From positions 1 through 64,000 of the forward strand of contig NZ_QKRA01000006.1 of NCBI RefSeq assembly GCF_003362755.1: a stretch of DNA of 64,000 nucleotides. Direction: 5' to 3'. Every line of letters starts with the position of its first letter. The first letter of the stretch is position 1. Below, piece by piece: positions 36,289 to 46,362 of this stretch. The position numbers and the translations under genes are program-made. Under the pieces are notes generated by a model. It saw only the letters and a program-made list of their open reading frames with translations. It was not told where the DNA came from and did not search any database. The DNA comes from Marinomonas piezotolerans. GTDB taxonomy: Bacteria; Pseudomonadota; Gammaproteobacteria; Pseudomonadales; Marinomonadaceae.

Positions 36289-36909
36289 TCATTCAAACGG
36301 TGCAGGGTCACCCGCTCCCACTCGAACCACTTTAATCTCTTCTGAATCCATCGCCACGACTGTCGTGGGTTGCATTCCACAAAAGCCCCCGTCAATCACT
36401 AAGTCTAACTGGTGCTGGAGTGTATCTCGAATGTCATACGGGTCCATCATGGGGTCCGTCTCGCCTGGCAGTATCAGTGACGAACTCATAATTGGCTCGC
36501 CTAATTCTGCTAGTAAATCCTGTACTATTTTATTATCTGGCACGCGAATACCAATCGTTTTACGTTTCGGATGCATCAATCGACGAGGCACTTCCGATGT
36601 CGCATTAAATATAAACGTGTATGGCCCCGGCGTATGGTGCTTGAGCAACCGATATAATGTGTTATCGAACCGAGCATAAGTCGAAATCTCAGATAAGTCC
36701 TTACAAACAAGTGTAAAGTTATGCTTATCATCTAAGCGACGTATCGTTCGAATTTTTTCCAAAGCTGCCTTATCACCGATATGACACCCTAAGGAATACC
36801 CACAGTCTGTCGGATACGCGATAACGCCACCTTCCCGAATGACTTGGGCGGCCTGCTTTATAAGACGGGCTTGTGGATTTTCTGGATGAATCTGAAAAAA
36901 TTGACTCAA
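36289..36909 (-). CDS. yciO: YciO, Sua5/YrdC-family putative threonylcarbamoyl-AMP synthase
   Basis: A 206-residue YrdC-fold protein matching E. coli YciO: MSQFFQIHPENPQARLIKQ, GGVIAYPTDCGYSLGC near 28-43, RRLDDKHNFTLVCKDLSE near 58-75 and RKTIGIRVPDN near 141-151. YciO is a paralogue of the t6A-forming Sua5/TsaC; its own physiological role is less certain. It lies 15 bp after rnm, in the conserved rnm-yciO-rluB neighbourhood. Confidence 0.93.
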   Translation of the reverse strand: MSQFFQIHPENPQARLIKQAAQVIREGGVIAYPTDCGYSLGCHIGDKAALEKIRTIRRLDDKHNFTLVCKDLSEISTYARFDNTLYRLLKHHTPGPYTFIFNATSEVPRRLMHPKRKTIGIRVPDNKIVQDLLAELGEPIMSSSLILPGETDPMMDPYDIRDTLQHQLDLVIDGGFCGMQPTTVVAMDSEEIKVVRVGAGDPAPFE

Positions 36910-36924
36910 TCTATTATCTCCAAA

Positions 36925-37776
36925 TTATTGTTGCCACGAATACCAAACGGGAGCGATCTCTTGTTCATGTATTTGAGTATAGTGTCCAACATTTGTCCAT
37001 GGGCCAAATGCGCCATGAAAGTCACTACCAACAGATGCTTTGAACTCAAATTCCCGTGAAAGACGTTCCAGGAACCGCACGTGATCAGGACGTTCATTTC
37101 CCGAAGCCACTTCTATTGCTGTGCCACCATGACGCTTGAAATCAGCCATCACTGCCTTAAGTTTAGTCACCGTGATTGGATAGCGCTTGGGATGCGCTAG
37201 TATCAGTTCACAACCGCTCGATTTAAGTTCAGGCAAGATCTCTTCTAATTGCGGCCAAACGTCTCGAATTTGACCAATTTTCTTGTTACTCAAAAACTGA
37301 TCGAAGGCTTTATTCATATCTTTTACCATACCCTCGCGCACCATAACTTTAGCAAAATGGGGGCGACCTAACTGGCTTTCACCAGCTTCCTCTATAGCCT
37401 TATTGAATAAATCAGGAAGACCTTTTTTTACCAATAAGTCCGCAATCTGTCGGCCTCGATCCAGCCTGACTACCTGATTGCGATGAGTCCATCGAAGTAA
37501 AGCGGGATCACCTTGATCAAAGCCAAGTGCGACCATATGCAATGGGATTTTGTTCCATGCAACAGAGAGTTCGCAGCCGTTAATCAACTGAACTCCTTCT
37601 CTTTCAGCGACTTGTCTGGCTTCGTCTAAGCCGGCTAGCGTATCGTGATCCGTCAGCGCCAACATCGTCACCCCTTTTTCTTTCGCCAACAAAACTAACT
37701 CTGACGGAGTAAGCTTTCCATCTGATGCGGTAGAGTGAGTATGCAAGTCGATTCGCTGGTACAAGTGTTCAGACAT
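36925..37776 (-). CDS. rnm: RNase AM (PHP-domain 5'-3' exoribonuclease YciV)
   Basis: A 283-residue PHP phosphoesterase. Metal-binding motif DLHTHSTASDGKLTP at the N-terminus (residues 10-24), TDHDTLAG near 41-48, and later VLAHPKRYP-like LILAHPKRYP near 194-203 and VGSDFHG near 254-260. E. coli RNase AM trims the 5' ends of 5S, 16S and 23S rRNA and degrades pAp-like short substrates. ATG at 37776 is preferred over a TTG one codon earlier. Divergent from yciB, as in E. coli. Confidence 0.93.
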   Translation of the reverse strand: MSEHLYQRIDLHTHSTASDGKLTPSELVLLAKEKGVTMLALTDHDTLAGLDEARQVAEREGVQLINGCELSVAWNKIPLHMVALGFDQGDPALLRWTHRNQVVRLDRGRQIADLLVKKGLPDLFNKAIEEAGESQLGRPHFAKVMVREGMVKDMNKAFDQFLSNKKIGQIRDVWPQLEEILPELKSSGCELILAHPKRYPITVTKLKAVMADFKRHGGTAIEVASGNERPDHVRFLERLSREFEFKASVGSDFHGAFGPWTNVGHYTQIHEQEIAPVWYSWQQ

Positions 37777-37843
37777 CAATAGGGGTATTCTTTCTGGCAG
37801 TTGCTAGGTATGATTCTTCGAGCATACAGAAACTGGTTTGACT

Positions 37844-38380
37844 ATGAAATTATTATTCGACTTTTTACCCATTCTTGTATTTTTCTTGGTATATAAATCC
37901 ACTGGTGACATCATTCTTGCGACGGCTGTGCTTATCCCTGCATCCATTCTGCAAGTGTCATATACGTGGTGGAAACATCGCCAAATTGAGAAAATGCACA
38001 TCATATCTTTAGCGCTGATCATACTGTTAGGCGGTGCAACGGTTCTGATGGGCGATGGTGACTTCATTAAATGGAAGCCGACCATCGTAAACTGGTTATT
38101 TGCCATCGCCTTTTTTGGCAGTCAATTTATTGGCAACCGCAATATCATTGAACGTATGATGGGCGATAAAATACAGCTACCCCATAAAGTCTGGCGCACG
38201 CTTAACTTGGCTTGGGTTGGCTTTTTCATTTTGTCGGGAGCCGTCAATTTATATGTTGCCTTCAACTTTAGTGAAGATATTTGGGTAGACTTTAAACTCT
38301 TTGGGCTGCTCGGAATGACCATTGTATTTATTATCTTACAAGGCATCTATTTATCATCGCATATACAAAACAAGGAATAG
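37844..38380 (+). CDS. yciB: inner membrane-spanning protein YciB (septation protein A)
   Basis: A 178-residue polytopic protein with about five helices, matching YciB: MKLLFDFLPILVFFLVYK, GDFIKWKPTIVNWLFA near 70-85, LPHKVWRTLNLAWVGFFILSG near 113-133 and IWVDFKLFGL. Known to link to cell-division and envelope maintenance; E. coli yciB mutants are sensitive to osmotic stress. An internal ATG at 37844 is chosen over TTG at 37838. Followed after three bases by yciI, so co-transcribed. Confidence 0.93.
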   Translation: MKLLFDFLPILVFFLVYKSTGDIILATAVLIPASILQVSYTWWKHRQIEKMHIISLALIILLGGATVLMGDGDFIKWKPTIVNWLFAIAFFGSQFIGNRNIIERMMGDKIQLPHKVWRTLNLAWVGFFILSGAVNLYVAFNFSEDIWVDFKLFGLLGMTIVFIILQGIYLSSHIQNKE

Positions 38381-38383
38381 CCT

Positions 38384-38680
38384 ATGCTTTACTCTATTGT
38401 GGGCGTGGACATTGAAAACAGCTTGTCGCAACGCTTAGCTGCACGTCCTGACCATTTGAAAAGACTTCAAGATCTGAGAGACCAAGGACGATTATTATTG
38501 GCAGGACCTAATCCTGCGATAGATTCTAACGACCCAGGCGAAGCGGGGTTTACTGGTAGTATTGTCGTCGCAAACTTCGATTCGTTAGATGATGCTCAAC
38601 AGTGGGCTGACTCCGATCCTTATGTTGCGGCAGGCGTGTACGCTAGTGTCAGTGTAAAACCGTTCAAACAAGTTTTTTAG
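38384..38680 (+). CDS. yciI: YciI family protein
   Basis: A 98-residue protein of the YciI fold (ferredoxin-like). [37 protein letters not shown] has the conserved RxxH/D pair proposed as catalytic, and the C-terminal [20 protein letters not shown] is family-standard. Function is unproven; possibly a dehalogenase-like or decarboxylating enzyme. It is coupled to yciB by three bases. Confidence 0.9.
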   Translation: MLYSIVGVDIENSLSQRLAARPDHLKRLQDLRDQGRLLLAGPNPAIDSNDPGEAGFTGSIVVANFDSLDDAQQWADSDPYVAAGVYASVSVKPFKQVF

Positions 38681-38697
38681 AGTCCGATTGGGCAAAC

Positions 38698-38725
38698 AAA
38701 AAAGCGAGCTATAGCTCGCTTTTTT
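38698..38725. terminator. bidirectional intrinsic terminator after yciI
   Basis: AAAAAAGCGAGCT/AGCTCGCTTTTTT, a thirteen-base perfect stem. It overlaps the 3' end of the convergent SelT-like gene: that gene's TAG stop lies in the loop. Confidence 0.9.
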
Positions 38726-39002
38726 GTTTCACATCAGAATGCCCAAGATTACGTTCAGGGTCGATAACATCCCGCATACGCTGCTTTAAGACTTTAGCTT
38801 CGGGAAAACCACCTTGAGTTTTACGGCACCATATTTCTTCGCCATTCACTCGAACCTTGAAAATCCCCCCCTGAGTCGGAATCAAGGTAACGCTTTGGAT
38901 GTCATCATCAAAGGTGGTTAGCAACTCTTGCGAAAGCCACGCCGCCCGCAACATCCAGCGACACAAGGTACAATACTCTATCTCAACGATCGCTGTTCTC
39001 AT
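38709..39002 (-). CDS. SelT/SelW/SelH (Rdx) family selenoprotein-like protein
   Basis: A 97-residue thioredoxin-like Rdx protein with a CxxC redox motif at C11-C14 (IEYCTLCRWMLRAAWL) and the GGIFKVRVNGEEIWCRKTQGGFPEAKVLKQRMRD stretch typical of the family. All cysteine codons are normal; no selenocysteine is needed. Role is unknown, probably redox. The final codons and TAG stop fall within the terminator hairpin shared with yciI. Confidence 0.88.
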   Translation of the reverse strand: MRTAIVEIEYCTLCRWMLRAAWLSQELLTTFDDDIQSVTLIPTQGGIFKVRVNGEEIWCRKTQGGFPEAKVLKQRMRDVIDPERNLGHSDVKQKSEL

Positions 39003-39087
39003 TCGTATACTCTCTTAAAATTACGCCTTGGCGAACACAACTTAACCCCCTAATATTATGGGCGCTTTTACAATAAGGAAAACCTTC

Positions 39088-39639
39088 ATGAAAAAAAGTT
39101 TCATCGTAAGCATGCTACTTGCAACACTCAGTATGCCAAGCTTCGCTACGGAAGTAGACATCAAAACCACTTTAGGAACTATTCGAGTCGACCTAAATGA
39201 AGAGGCCGCGCCTAAAACAGTCGATAACTTTTTAAGTTATGTAGATGAAGGCTTTTACAACGATGTTATTTTTCATCGTGTGATCCAAGGATTTATGATC
39301 CAAGGCGGTGGTTTTAAAGCGGATTTAGATCGAAAGCAAACCCATCACGCAATCGCCTACGAAGGCAATAATGGGCTATATAATGATCGAGGTACGATAG
39401 CAATGGCCCGCACGCAAGACCCGAACAGCGCGACCTCTCAGTTTTTTATAAACCAAGTAGATAATGCATTTCTTAATCATGGCGCACGTGGCTCTGCCGG
39501 ATATACGGTATTTGGTAAAGTTACAGCTGGCATGGATGTAGTCGACAAGATAGGCGCTACCCCTACAAGAAACGTAGGTCCGTACCAAAATGTCCCCGTA
39601 ACGCCGGTAATCATTGAGAGCATCAGCCGTGTTAACTAG
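39088..39639 (+). CDS. ppiA: periplasmic peptidyl-prolyl cis-trans isomerase (cyclophilin PpiA type)
   Basis: A 183-residue cyclophilin with signal peptide MKKSFIVSMLLATLSMPSFA, cleaved near residue 20, so it is periplasmic. FHRVIQGFMIQGG, NSATSQFFINQVDNAFLN and GYTVFGKVTAGMDVVDKI carry the catalytic Arg, Phe and Gln positions. ATG at 39088 follows AAGGAAAACC; an upstream in-frame ATG would destroy the signal. mnmC starts inside its 3' end (11-bp overlap). Confidence 0.92.
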   Translation: MKKSFIVSMLLATLSMPSFATEVDIKTTLGTIRVDLNEEAAPKTVDNFLSYVDEGFYNDVIFHRVIQGFMIQGGGFKADLDRKQTHHAIAYEGNNGLYNDRGTIAMARTQDPNSATSQFFINQVDNAFLNHGARGSAGYTVFGKVTAGMDVVDKIGATPTRNVGPYQNVPVTPVIIESISRVN

Positions 39640-41581
39640 TTATAGACTTGATGAACCAGCATTGGATTTTGGGGATGATGGCGTCCCCCGATCCAGCGCC
39701 TTTGATGATGTTTATTTCGATAAAGACGCTGGTTTAGACGAAACACGCTATGTGTTCTTAGACCACAATCAACTCCCAGATCGCTTCGAGAATCTTAGAA
39801 CTCGCAATTTCACAATAGCCGAGACAGGCTTTGGGACGGGATTAAACTTTCTGTGCGCCCTTGAATTGTTCCTAAAAAAAGCACCCAAAGAAGGCTGGCT
39901 ACACTTTATTTCGGTCGAAAAGTACCCAATTTCAAAAGAAAAGCTCACCCAATCCCTTGCCTTATGGCCTAGTTTGGCATCGCTCGCGAAAGCGCTGATA
40001 ACCCACTACCCAACTCGATGTCACGGATTTCACAGGATAGAACTCCCCGAGTTTCGGACGACCTTAACATTATGGTTTGGAGACGCTCATGACGGGTTTA
40101 AAGCCCTTGACGCGCGAGTAGACGCTTGGTTTTTGGACGGGTTTGCCCCAAGCAAAAATCCGGAGATGTGGAGTGACTTACTATTTCAACACATTCAACG
40201 TCTAAGTAATCGTGATACAACATTTGCCACGTTTACCGCCGCTGGAATAGTGAGACGGGGGCTTCAAGCCCATGGTTTCGCCGTCACTAAGGTGAAAGGG
40301 TTTGGGCATAAACGAGAAATGATGGTTGGCCAATACGCATGTAATGGATTGAACGAAGACCATCAAGGTTCATGGAGCACCATCCGCTCTAATCAGTCTG
40401 TTGACCGTATTATCATTATTGGCTCAGGTCTTGCGGGCGCTACGACCGCCTATACTTTGGCACAAAAAGGCGTGCAGGTGACGGTCTGGGAACAGGGGGA
40501 AGTTATTGCTTGCGGCGCCTCTGGGAATGAACAAGGCATGCTTTACCCAAAGCTCGGGGCAACAGATACGCCTGTGAACCGTCTGTATTTAAGCAGTTAC
40601 CTATATGCCCATAGATTCTATAGTCAATTAAGCTCAAACTATGATTCCAAACCATTATGGACGGCCTGCGGCTTAAAACAAATTGCAAAGAATGACAGCG
40701 AAAAATCAAAGTTTAATAAGGTGCTGGAGTCTGAACTCTATCCGGATAGTGTGATTCAGGCCCAAAGCGAGTCCCTTCATTTACCGTTGTCTGGATGGGT
40801 TCGGCCTAAAGCTGTGGTTGAAGCACTATTGTCTCACCCAAATATCACTGTTCACCTGAATCGAAAACTGGAAGCGATAGAGACTTCGCCGCAAGGCTTT
40901 GAGGTTTTCTCGGGGAAAAAGTCTTACCAATGCTCCCATCTGGTAATATGCACAGCTAACCAACACCACCTGCTTAATCCATGGTTGCGACTACCAACCA
41001 AAGCCATTCGCGGGCAAGTGTCGCAGTTAGATATCCAAACGCTGTCCAAAAGCGATCAATCTTTGGTGCAAGAATTAACTCAAGTCTTGTGCGGCGATGG
41101 TTACGTATCGCCAGCGCTGGACAACCAACTCAATTTTGGCGCAACTTACGATCTGCATGACACATCGCTGGAGATTATTAACGAAAGTCACCAAGTAAAC
41201 TTAGATAAGTTGTCGGCACTGCTCCCTTTGGATACCTCAAAAATACAAACTTCGCAGCTGAGAGGGCGTGCCGCTTTACGCTGCACCGTCTCAGACTATA
41301 CTCCGATTGTTGGTCCTGTCTCGGAAACAAAAACCTTGTTAGAGCAGTTTGCGACACTTAGAACCAATGCGAAATGGCAAAGCAAACAGGCAGCGCAACT
41401 AGTAGATGGGCTCTATATAAATATTGGACATGGCTCTAGAGGGCTAGTCAGTGCGCCCCTATGTGCTAGCTACTTAAGTAGCCTAATACTGAAAGAGCCC
41501 TGCCCTATCGAAATTAGCGCTACCGAAGCTCTACACCCTAATCGATTTACGATACGGCAACTGAAGAAAGGGGAAGCATAA
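39629..41581 (+). CDS. mnmC: bifunctional tRNA 5-methylaminomethyl-2-thiouridine synthase MnmC
   Basis: MnmC finishes mnm5s2U34 in tRNAs. The N-terminal MnmC2 methyltransferase (1-240) has a SAM-binding ETGFGTGLNFL near 66-76 and DAWFLDGFAPSKNPEMW; the C-terminal MnmC1 FAD oxidase (about 250-650) has IIIGSGLAGATTAYTLA near 254-270, then CGASGNEQGMLYPKLG. GTG at 39629 with GAGAG eight bases before is preferred (650 residues); TTG at 39614 is the alternative. It overlaps ppiA by 11 bp. Confidence 0.95.
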   Translation: MLTSYRLDEPALDFGDDGVPRSSAFDDVYFDKDAGLDETRYVFLDHNQLPDRFENLRTRNFTIAETGFGTGLNFLCALELFLKKAPKEGWLHFISVEKYPISKEKLTQSLALWPSLASLAKALITHYPTRCHGFHRIELPEFRTTLTLWFGDAHDGFKALDARVDAWFLDGFAPSKNPEMWSDLLFQHIQRLSNRDTTFATFTAAGIVRRGLQAHGFAVTKVKGFGHKREMMVGQYACNGLNEDHQGSWSTIRSNQSVDRIIIIGSGLAGATTAYTLAQKGVQVTVWEQGEVIACGASGNEQGMLYPKLGATDTPVNRLYLSSYLYAHRFYSQLSSNYDSKPLWTACGLKQIAKNDSEKSKFNKVLESELYPDSVIQAQSESLHLPLSGWVRPKAVVEALLSHPNITVHLNRKLEAIETSPQGFEVFSGKKSYQCSHLVICTANQHHLLNPWLRLPTKAIRGQVSQLDIQTLSKSDQSLVQELTQVLCGDGYVSPALDNQLNFGATYDLHDTSLEIINESHQVNLDKLSALLPLDTSKIQTSQLRGRAALRCTVSDYTPIVGPVSETKTLLEQFATLRTNAKWQSKQAAQLVDGLYINIGHGSRGLVSAPLCASYLSSLILKEPCPIEISATEALHPNRFTIRQLKKGEA

Positions 41582-41612
41582 ACATTCCCCCATAAATCTA
41601 ATTTAACAGCTA

Positions 41613-41945
41613 TTACGCAATGTCAAATAAATCACAAGCACGTGGAATCAGCTCGTCTAAGCGCTGATAAGTAGTTGGGCGATATACGATATCAGACATA
41701 CCTGGGTGTAAAGATCGAAGTTTATCGCTTAACTGCACTACACCTGGATTGATGGGTTCATAGGGGTAAATATGATCTTGAATACTTAATTTATGTAACT
41801 CATCTAGCTCATCCTGAAGCATAGTTTTCATGGCGAAAAACCAATCCTTGCTATTTATATCATTTGTTTCCCAATATGCGTCAGACAAAGCGCTGTTAAG
41901 TTCGTAAAATACATGTAACGCATCAGATACAGTTTTTTGACTCAT
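41613..41945 (-). CDS. hypothetical protein, 110 aa
   Basis: A 110-residue acidic protein with GGAGACACT before the ATG. Sequence features: NSALSDAYWETND near 17-29, DWFFAMKTMLQDELDELHKLS near 34-54, and a terminal YQRLDELIPRACDLFDIA. No transmembrane segment or signal. I do not recognise a family. It lies between mnmC and cysE, convergent to mnmC and divergent from cysE. Confidence 0.65.
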   Translation of the reverse strand: MSQKTVSDALHVFYELNSALSDAYWETNDINSKDWFFAMKTMLQDELDELHKLSIQDHIYPYEPINPGVVQLSDKLRSLHPGMSDIVYRPTTYQRLDELIPRACDLFDIA

Positions 41946-42061
41946 AGTGTCTCCATAAAGTGGGCATTGTGTTTACATTCACCCTTGTATTGATAGATGC
42001 TAACCCCATAACCAGACTCTAGCCACGAAAAAATGTAGGTAATTTGACCTTGAGTAAGACA

Positions 42062-42868
42062 ATGCAAGCTGACGTGACATCTGACAACTTGTGGCCATCA
42101 TTACAAGCCGAAGCTGAAAAGCTAGCACAAGATGAACCCATTTTAGCAAGTTATTTTAATACCACCATACTTAGGCATGACTCTTTAAGCTCTGCTTTAA
42201 GCTTTTTGCTGGCCAGTAAGTTAGACAGCATATCGATTCCCGCCATGGTGTTACGGGAAGTGTTTCAAGAAGCGATGGAAGATCCAGAGTCAAAAATTGT
42301 TGATTGTATGGCTCAAGACATTATTTCAATTAAAGAACGTGATGCGGCCGTTGACTGCTTCACAACACCACTGCTATTTTTCAAAGGTTTCCACGCCTTG
42401 CAAACGTACCGCGTTGCTAATTGGCTTTGGAAGCAAAATCGAAAAAGCTTAGCCATGTATCTTCAAGGCCAGATGTCTATGACATTCAGTGTCGACATAC
42501 ATCCTGCAGCGCGCATTGGTTGTGGCATCATGCTTGACCACGCCACCGGTTTAGTAGTCGGTGAGACATGTGTGATCGAAGATAACGTATCCATCCTTCA
42601 ATCGGTTACATTAGGCGGTACAGGTAAGGAAACTGGAGATCGACATCCAAAAATCCGTTCTGGTGTACTTATCGGTGCTGGTGCAAAGATTCTTGGTAAC
42701 ATTGAAGTTGGCGAAGGAGCGAAAATCGGCGCCGGTAGTGTTGTCCTTGATCCCGTCGCATCTCATACAACCGTTGCTGGCGTTCCAGCGAAAGTTGTCG
42801 GACGCAACACTGAGCTGGAACCTTCTAGGGAAATGGATCATACCATTAAAGGCTGTGTTCGAGATTAG
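42062..42868 (+). CDS. cysE: serine O-acetyltransferase
   Basis: CysE, 268 residues, makes O-acetylserine from serine and acetyl-CoA, the first step of cysteine synthesis. N-terminal helical domain, then left-handed beta helix with DIHPAARIGCGIMLDHATGLVVGE near 144-167, catalytic His and Asp in HATG and LGGTGKETGDRHPKI, and hexapeptide repeats to the end. The ATG at 42062 places the conserved Trp at residue 11, as in E. coli; TTG at 42044 and 42050 are alternatives. Regulation by cysteine feedback is known for the family. No iscR or cysK follows. Confidence 0.95.
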   Translation: MQADVTSDNLWPSLQAEAEKLAQDEPILASYFNTTILRHDSLSSALSFLLASKLDSISIPAMVLREVFQEAMEDPESKIVDCMAQDIISIKERDAAVDCFTTPLLFFKGFHALQTYRVANWLWKQNRKSLAMYLQGQMSMTFSVDIHPAARIGCGIMLDHATGLVVGETCVIEDNVSILQSVTLGGTGKETGDRHPKIRSGVLIGAGAKILGNIEVGEGAKIGAGSVVLDPVASHTTVAGVPAKVVGRNTELEPSREMDHTIKGCVRD

Positions 42869-42881
42869 GCCAAGTTTGCCA

Positions 42882-42913
42882 AATGAGGACGACTTACGTT
42901 AGAAGTCCTCATT
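42882..42913. other. inverted repeat between cysE and yheU-like gene
   Basis: AATGAGGAC and GTCCTCATT form a nine-base perfect stem around a 14-base loop. There is no T run, so it is not a good intrinsic terminator, but it lies exactly between two convergent stops. Confidence 0.4.
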
Positions 42914-42928
42914 AGAAGGCACATGCCC

Positions 42929-43159
42929 TTAGTATCGCTGTTGAATAGATTGTTTAGAGATTAATTGAATCGTCTCACTTTCTGTATCAAATACAAGAAC
43001 CGCCTCACCTGAATGAAGCGACTTCAATGCCTGAAGCCGCTTTTGCTCCAAAGACAAGTCATACTCACCATAGTCTGTGCCATCTCGAGTAACAATGTCG
43101 TTTAGGACGTTCTCAAGCGTTTCTGGGTCGAGCGTATCGTGCGGGATCAGGGTATCCAA
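42929..43159 (-). CDS. YheU family protein (UPF0270)
   Basis: A 76-residue protein matching YheU: TLIPHDTLDPETLENVLNDIVTRDGTDYGEYDLSLEQK and the later GEAVLVFDTESETIQLI. Function is unknown. The start is TTG with AGG upstream, two bases after the ligA stop (TAGGTTTG), indicating coupling to ligA. Confidence 0.82.
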   Translation of the reverse strand: MDTLIPHDTLDPETLENVLNDIVTRDGTDYGEYDLSLEQKRLQALKSLHSGEAVLVFDTESETIQLISKQSIQQRY

Positions 43160-43161
43160 AC

Positions 43162-45222
<2,061 letters not shown>

Positions 45223-45224
45223 CT

Positions 45225-45245
45225 AAAGGCCCCGACGGGGCCTTT
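45225..45245 (-). terminator. hairpin between zipA and ligA
   Basis: AAAGGCCCC, GAC loop, GGGGCCTTT: a nine-base perfect GC-rich stem. The tail on the minus strand (AGTATTTATA) is only weakly T-rich, so it may be an attenuator or terminator of moderate strength. Confidence 0.5.
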
Positions 45246-45274
45246 CAGAAAAATTGCGTTTATGCCTGACGCAC

Positions 45275-46297
45275 CTAACGTTTATTTTTAGTTAGCTGAC
45301 GCCGCTCAAAATCTTTGATCCGCTGACGGCAGTGAGCGATAGTTTGATCACTCATGGGCGAACGGCGCTCATCACGTAACTCTCCACCTAAATTTCGTAC
45401 CAAGGCTTGAGCAGTTTCCAACATAAAGTCAAAGGCTTTCATACTATTCTTTGGCCCTGGTAATCCCATGAAAAAGCTCACCCCAGGACAGTTTTGCTCG
45501 CCCATCGTATCTAGGTCAAACGTACCAGGCTCCATAGCATTTGCCATAGAAAACTGAATTTTTCCTTTGTCAAAACCTTCTTCATGGCGATGAAATATAT
45601 CCATCTCACCATAACGCATTCCGCAGTTGAGCACCAATTGCAATAGCTCCATACCTGCAAAAGAGGATCCTTCTGGAGCAAATACATTAATCACAATCAC
45701 TTCTTCAATCTCAGCTTCTTCGTCTGACTCGTCTTCTTCGATCGAAGTATGGGCATCGGACTGGTCAAGATCGACGCTGCTATAATCACGCTCATAACTT
45801 TCAGACAAAGATTCATCTTCGTCTCGACCTACATCTAGCTCATCGTAAGCACCATCGTAGCCGTCGTACAGCACATCGCTGTAATCTTGCTCTGCATCGA
45901 CATTGGAATTCAAATCATCGTTAAACCGCTCGGGAACTAACGAAGCCAGCTCATCCATTTCAAATTGATCATTACGATCAAGTTTGGGGCCGGAATCTAC
46001 TTTATGAGGGACATCCGTCAAGGGGCCTCGCGCTGTTTTACGAGCGTTTTCAAAGGCATTCATTACTGGGTCATTCGACTCTCCAGAATAACCAATGGGC
46101 CGTGCGCCGCCATTTGGTAATTCTCGGCGTAAAGTCGCCTCTTTTGCCAATTCCTCTGGGTCACGATAATCATCTTCTTCATCTACGTACGAATCGACGC
46201 TCTGAGATTTACGATATCGACGGTAACCATCCACTAAAATACCAGCGATGATGATCACCCCAATTAAAATTAGCCACTCACGCAAGCTAAACTCCAT
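45275..46297 (-). CDS. zipA: cell division protein ZipA
   Basis: A 340-residue ZipA homologue: N-terminal membrane anchor FSLREWLILIGVIIIAGILVDGYRRYR, a long acidic, flexible linker (about 30-200, rich in Asp, Glu, Ser), and the FtsZ-binding C-terminal domain from about 205 (IEEVIVINVFAPEGSSFAGMELLQLVLNCGMRYGEMDIFHRHE). ZipA ties FtsZ to the inner membrane and recruits the divisome. It precedes ligA. Confidence 0.95.
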   Translation of the reverse strand: MEFSLREWLILIGVIIIAGILVDGYRRYRKSQSVDSYVDEEDDYRDPEELAKEATLRRELPNGGARPIGYSGESNDPVMNAFENARKTARGPLTDVPHKVDSGPKLDRNDQFEMDELASLVPERFNDDLNSNVDAEQDYSDVLYDGYDGAYDELDVGRDEDESLSESYERDYSSVDLDQSDAHTSIEEDESDEEAEIEEVIVINVFAPEGSSFAGMELLQLVLNCGMRYGEMDIFHRHEEGFDKGKIQFSMANAMEPGTFDLDTMGEQNCPGVSFFMGLPGPKNSMKAFDFMLETAQALVRNLGGELRDERRSPMSDQTIAHCRQRIKDFERRQLTKNKR

Positions 46298-46362
46298 TAC
46301 AAAAATCCGCTATAGATCAATAAATTTGATTGTATTATCAGTCGAAGCGCACTTGGTTTCAA

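Noticed and set aside
38709-39002. Selenocysteine codon in the SelT/W/H-like gene
   Set aside because: The redox motif is CxxC with normal Cys codons and there is no in-frame TGA.
39058-39087. Extended N-terminus of ppiA
   Set aside because: Puts ten extra residues before a perfect signal peptide; the internal ATG has its own ribosome site.
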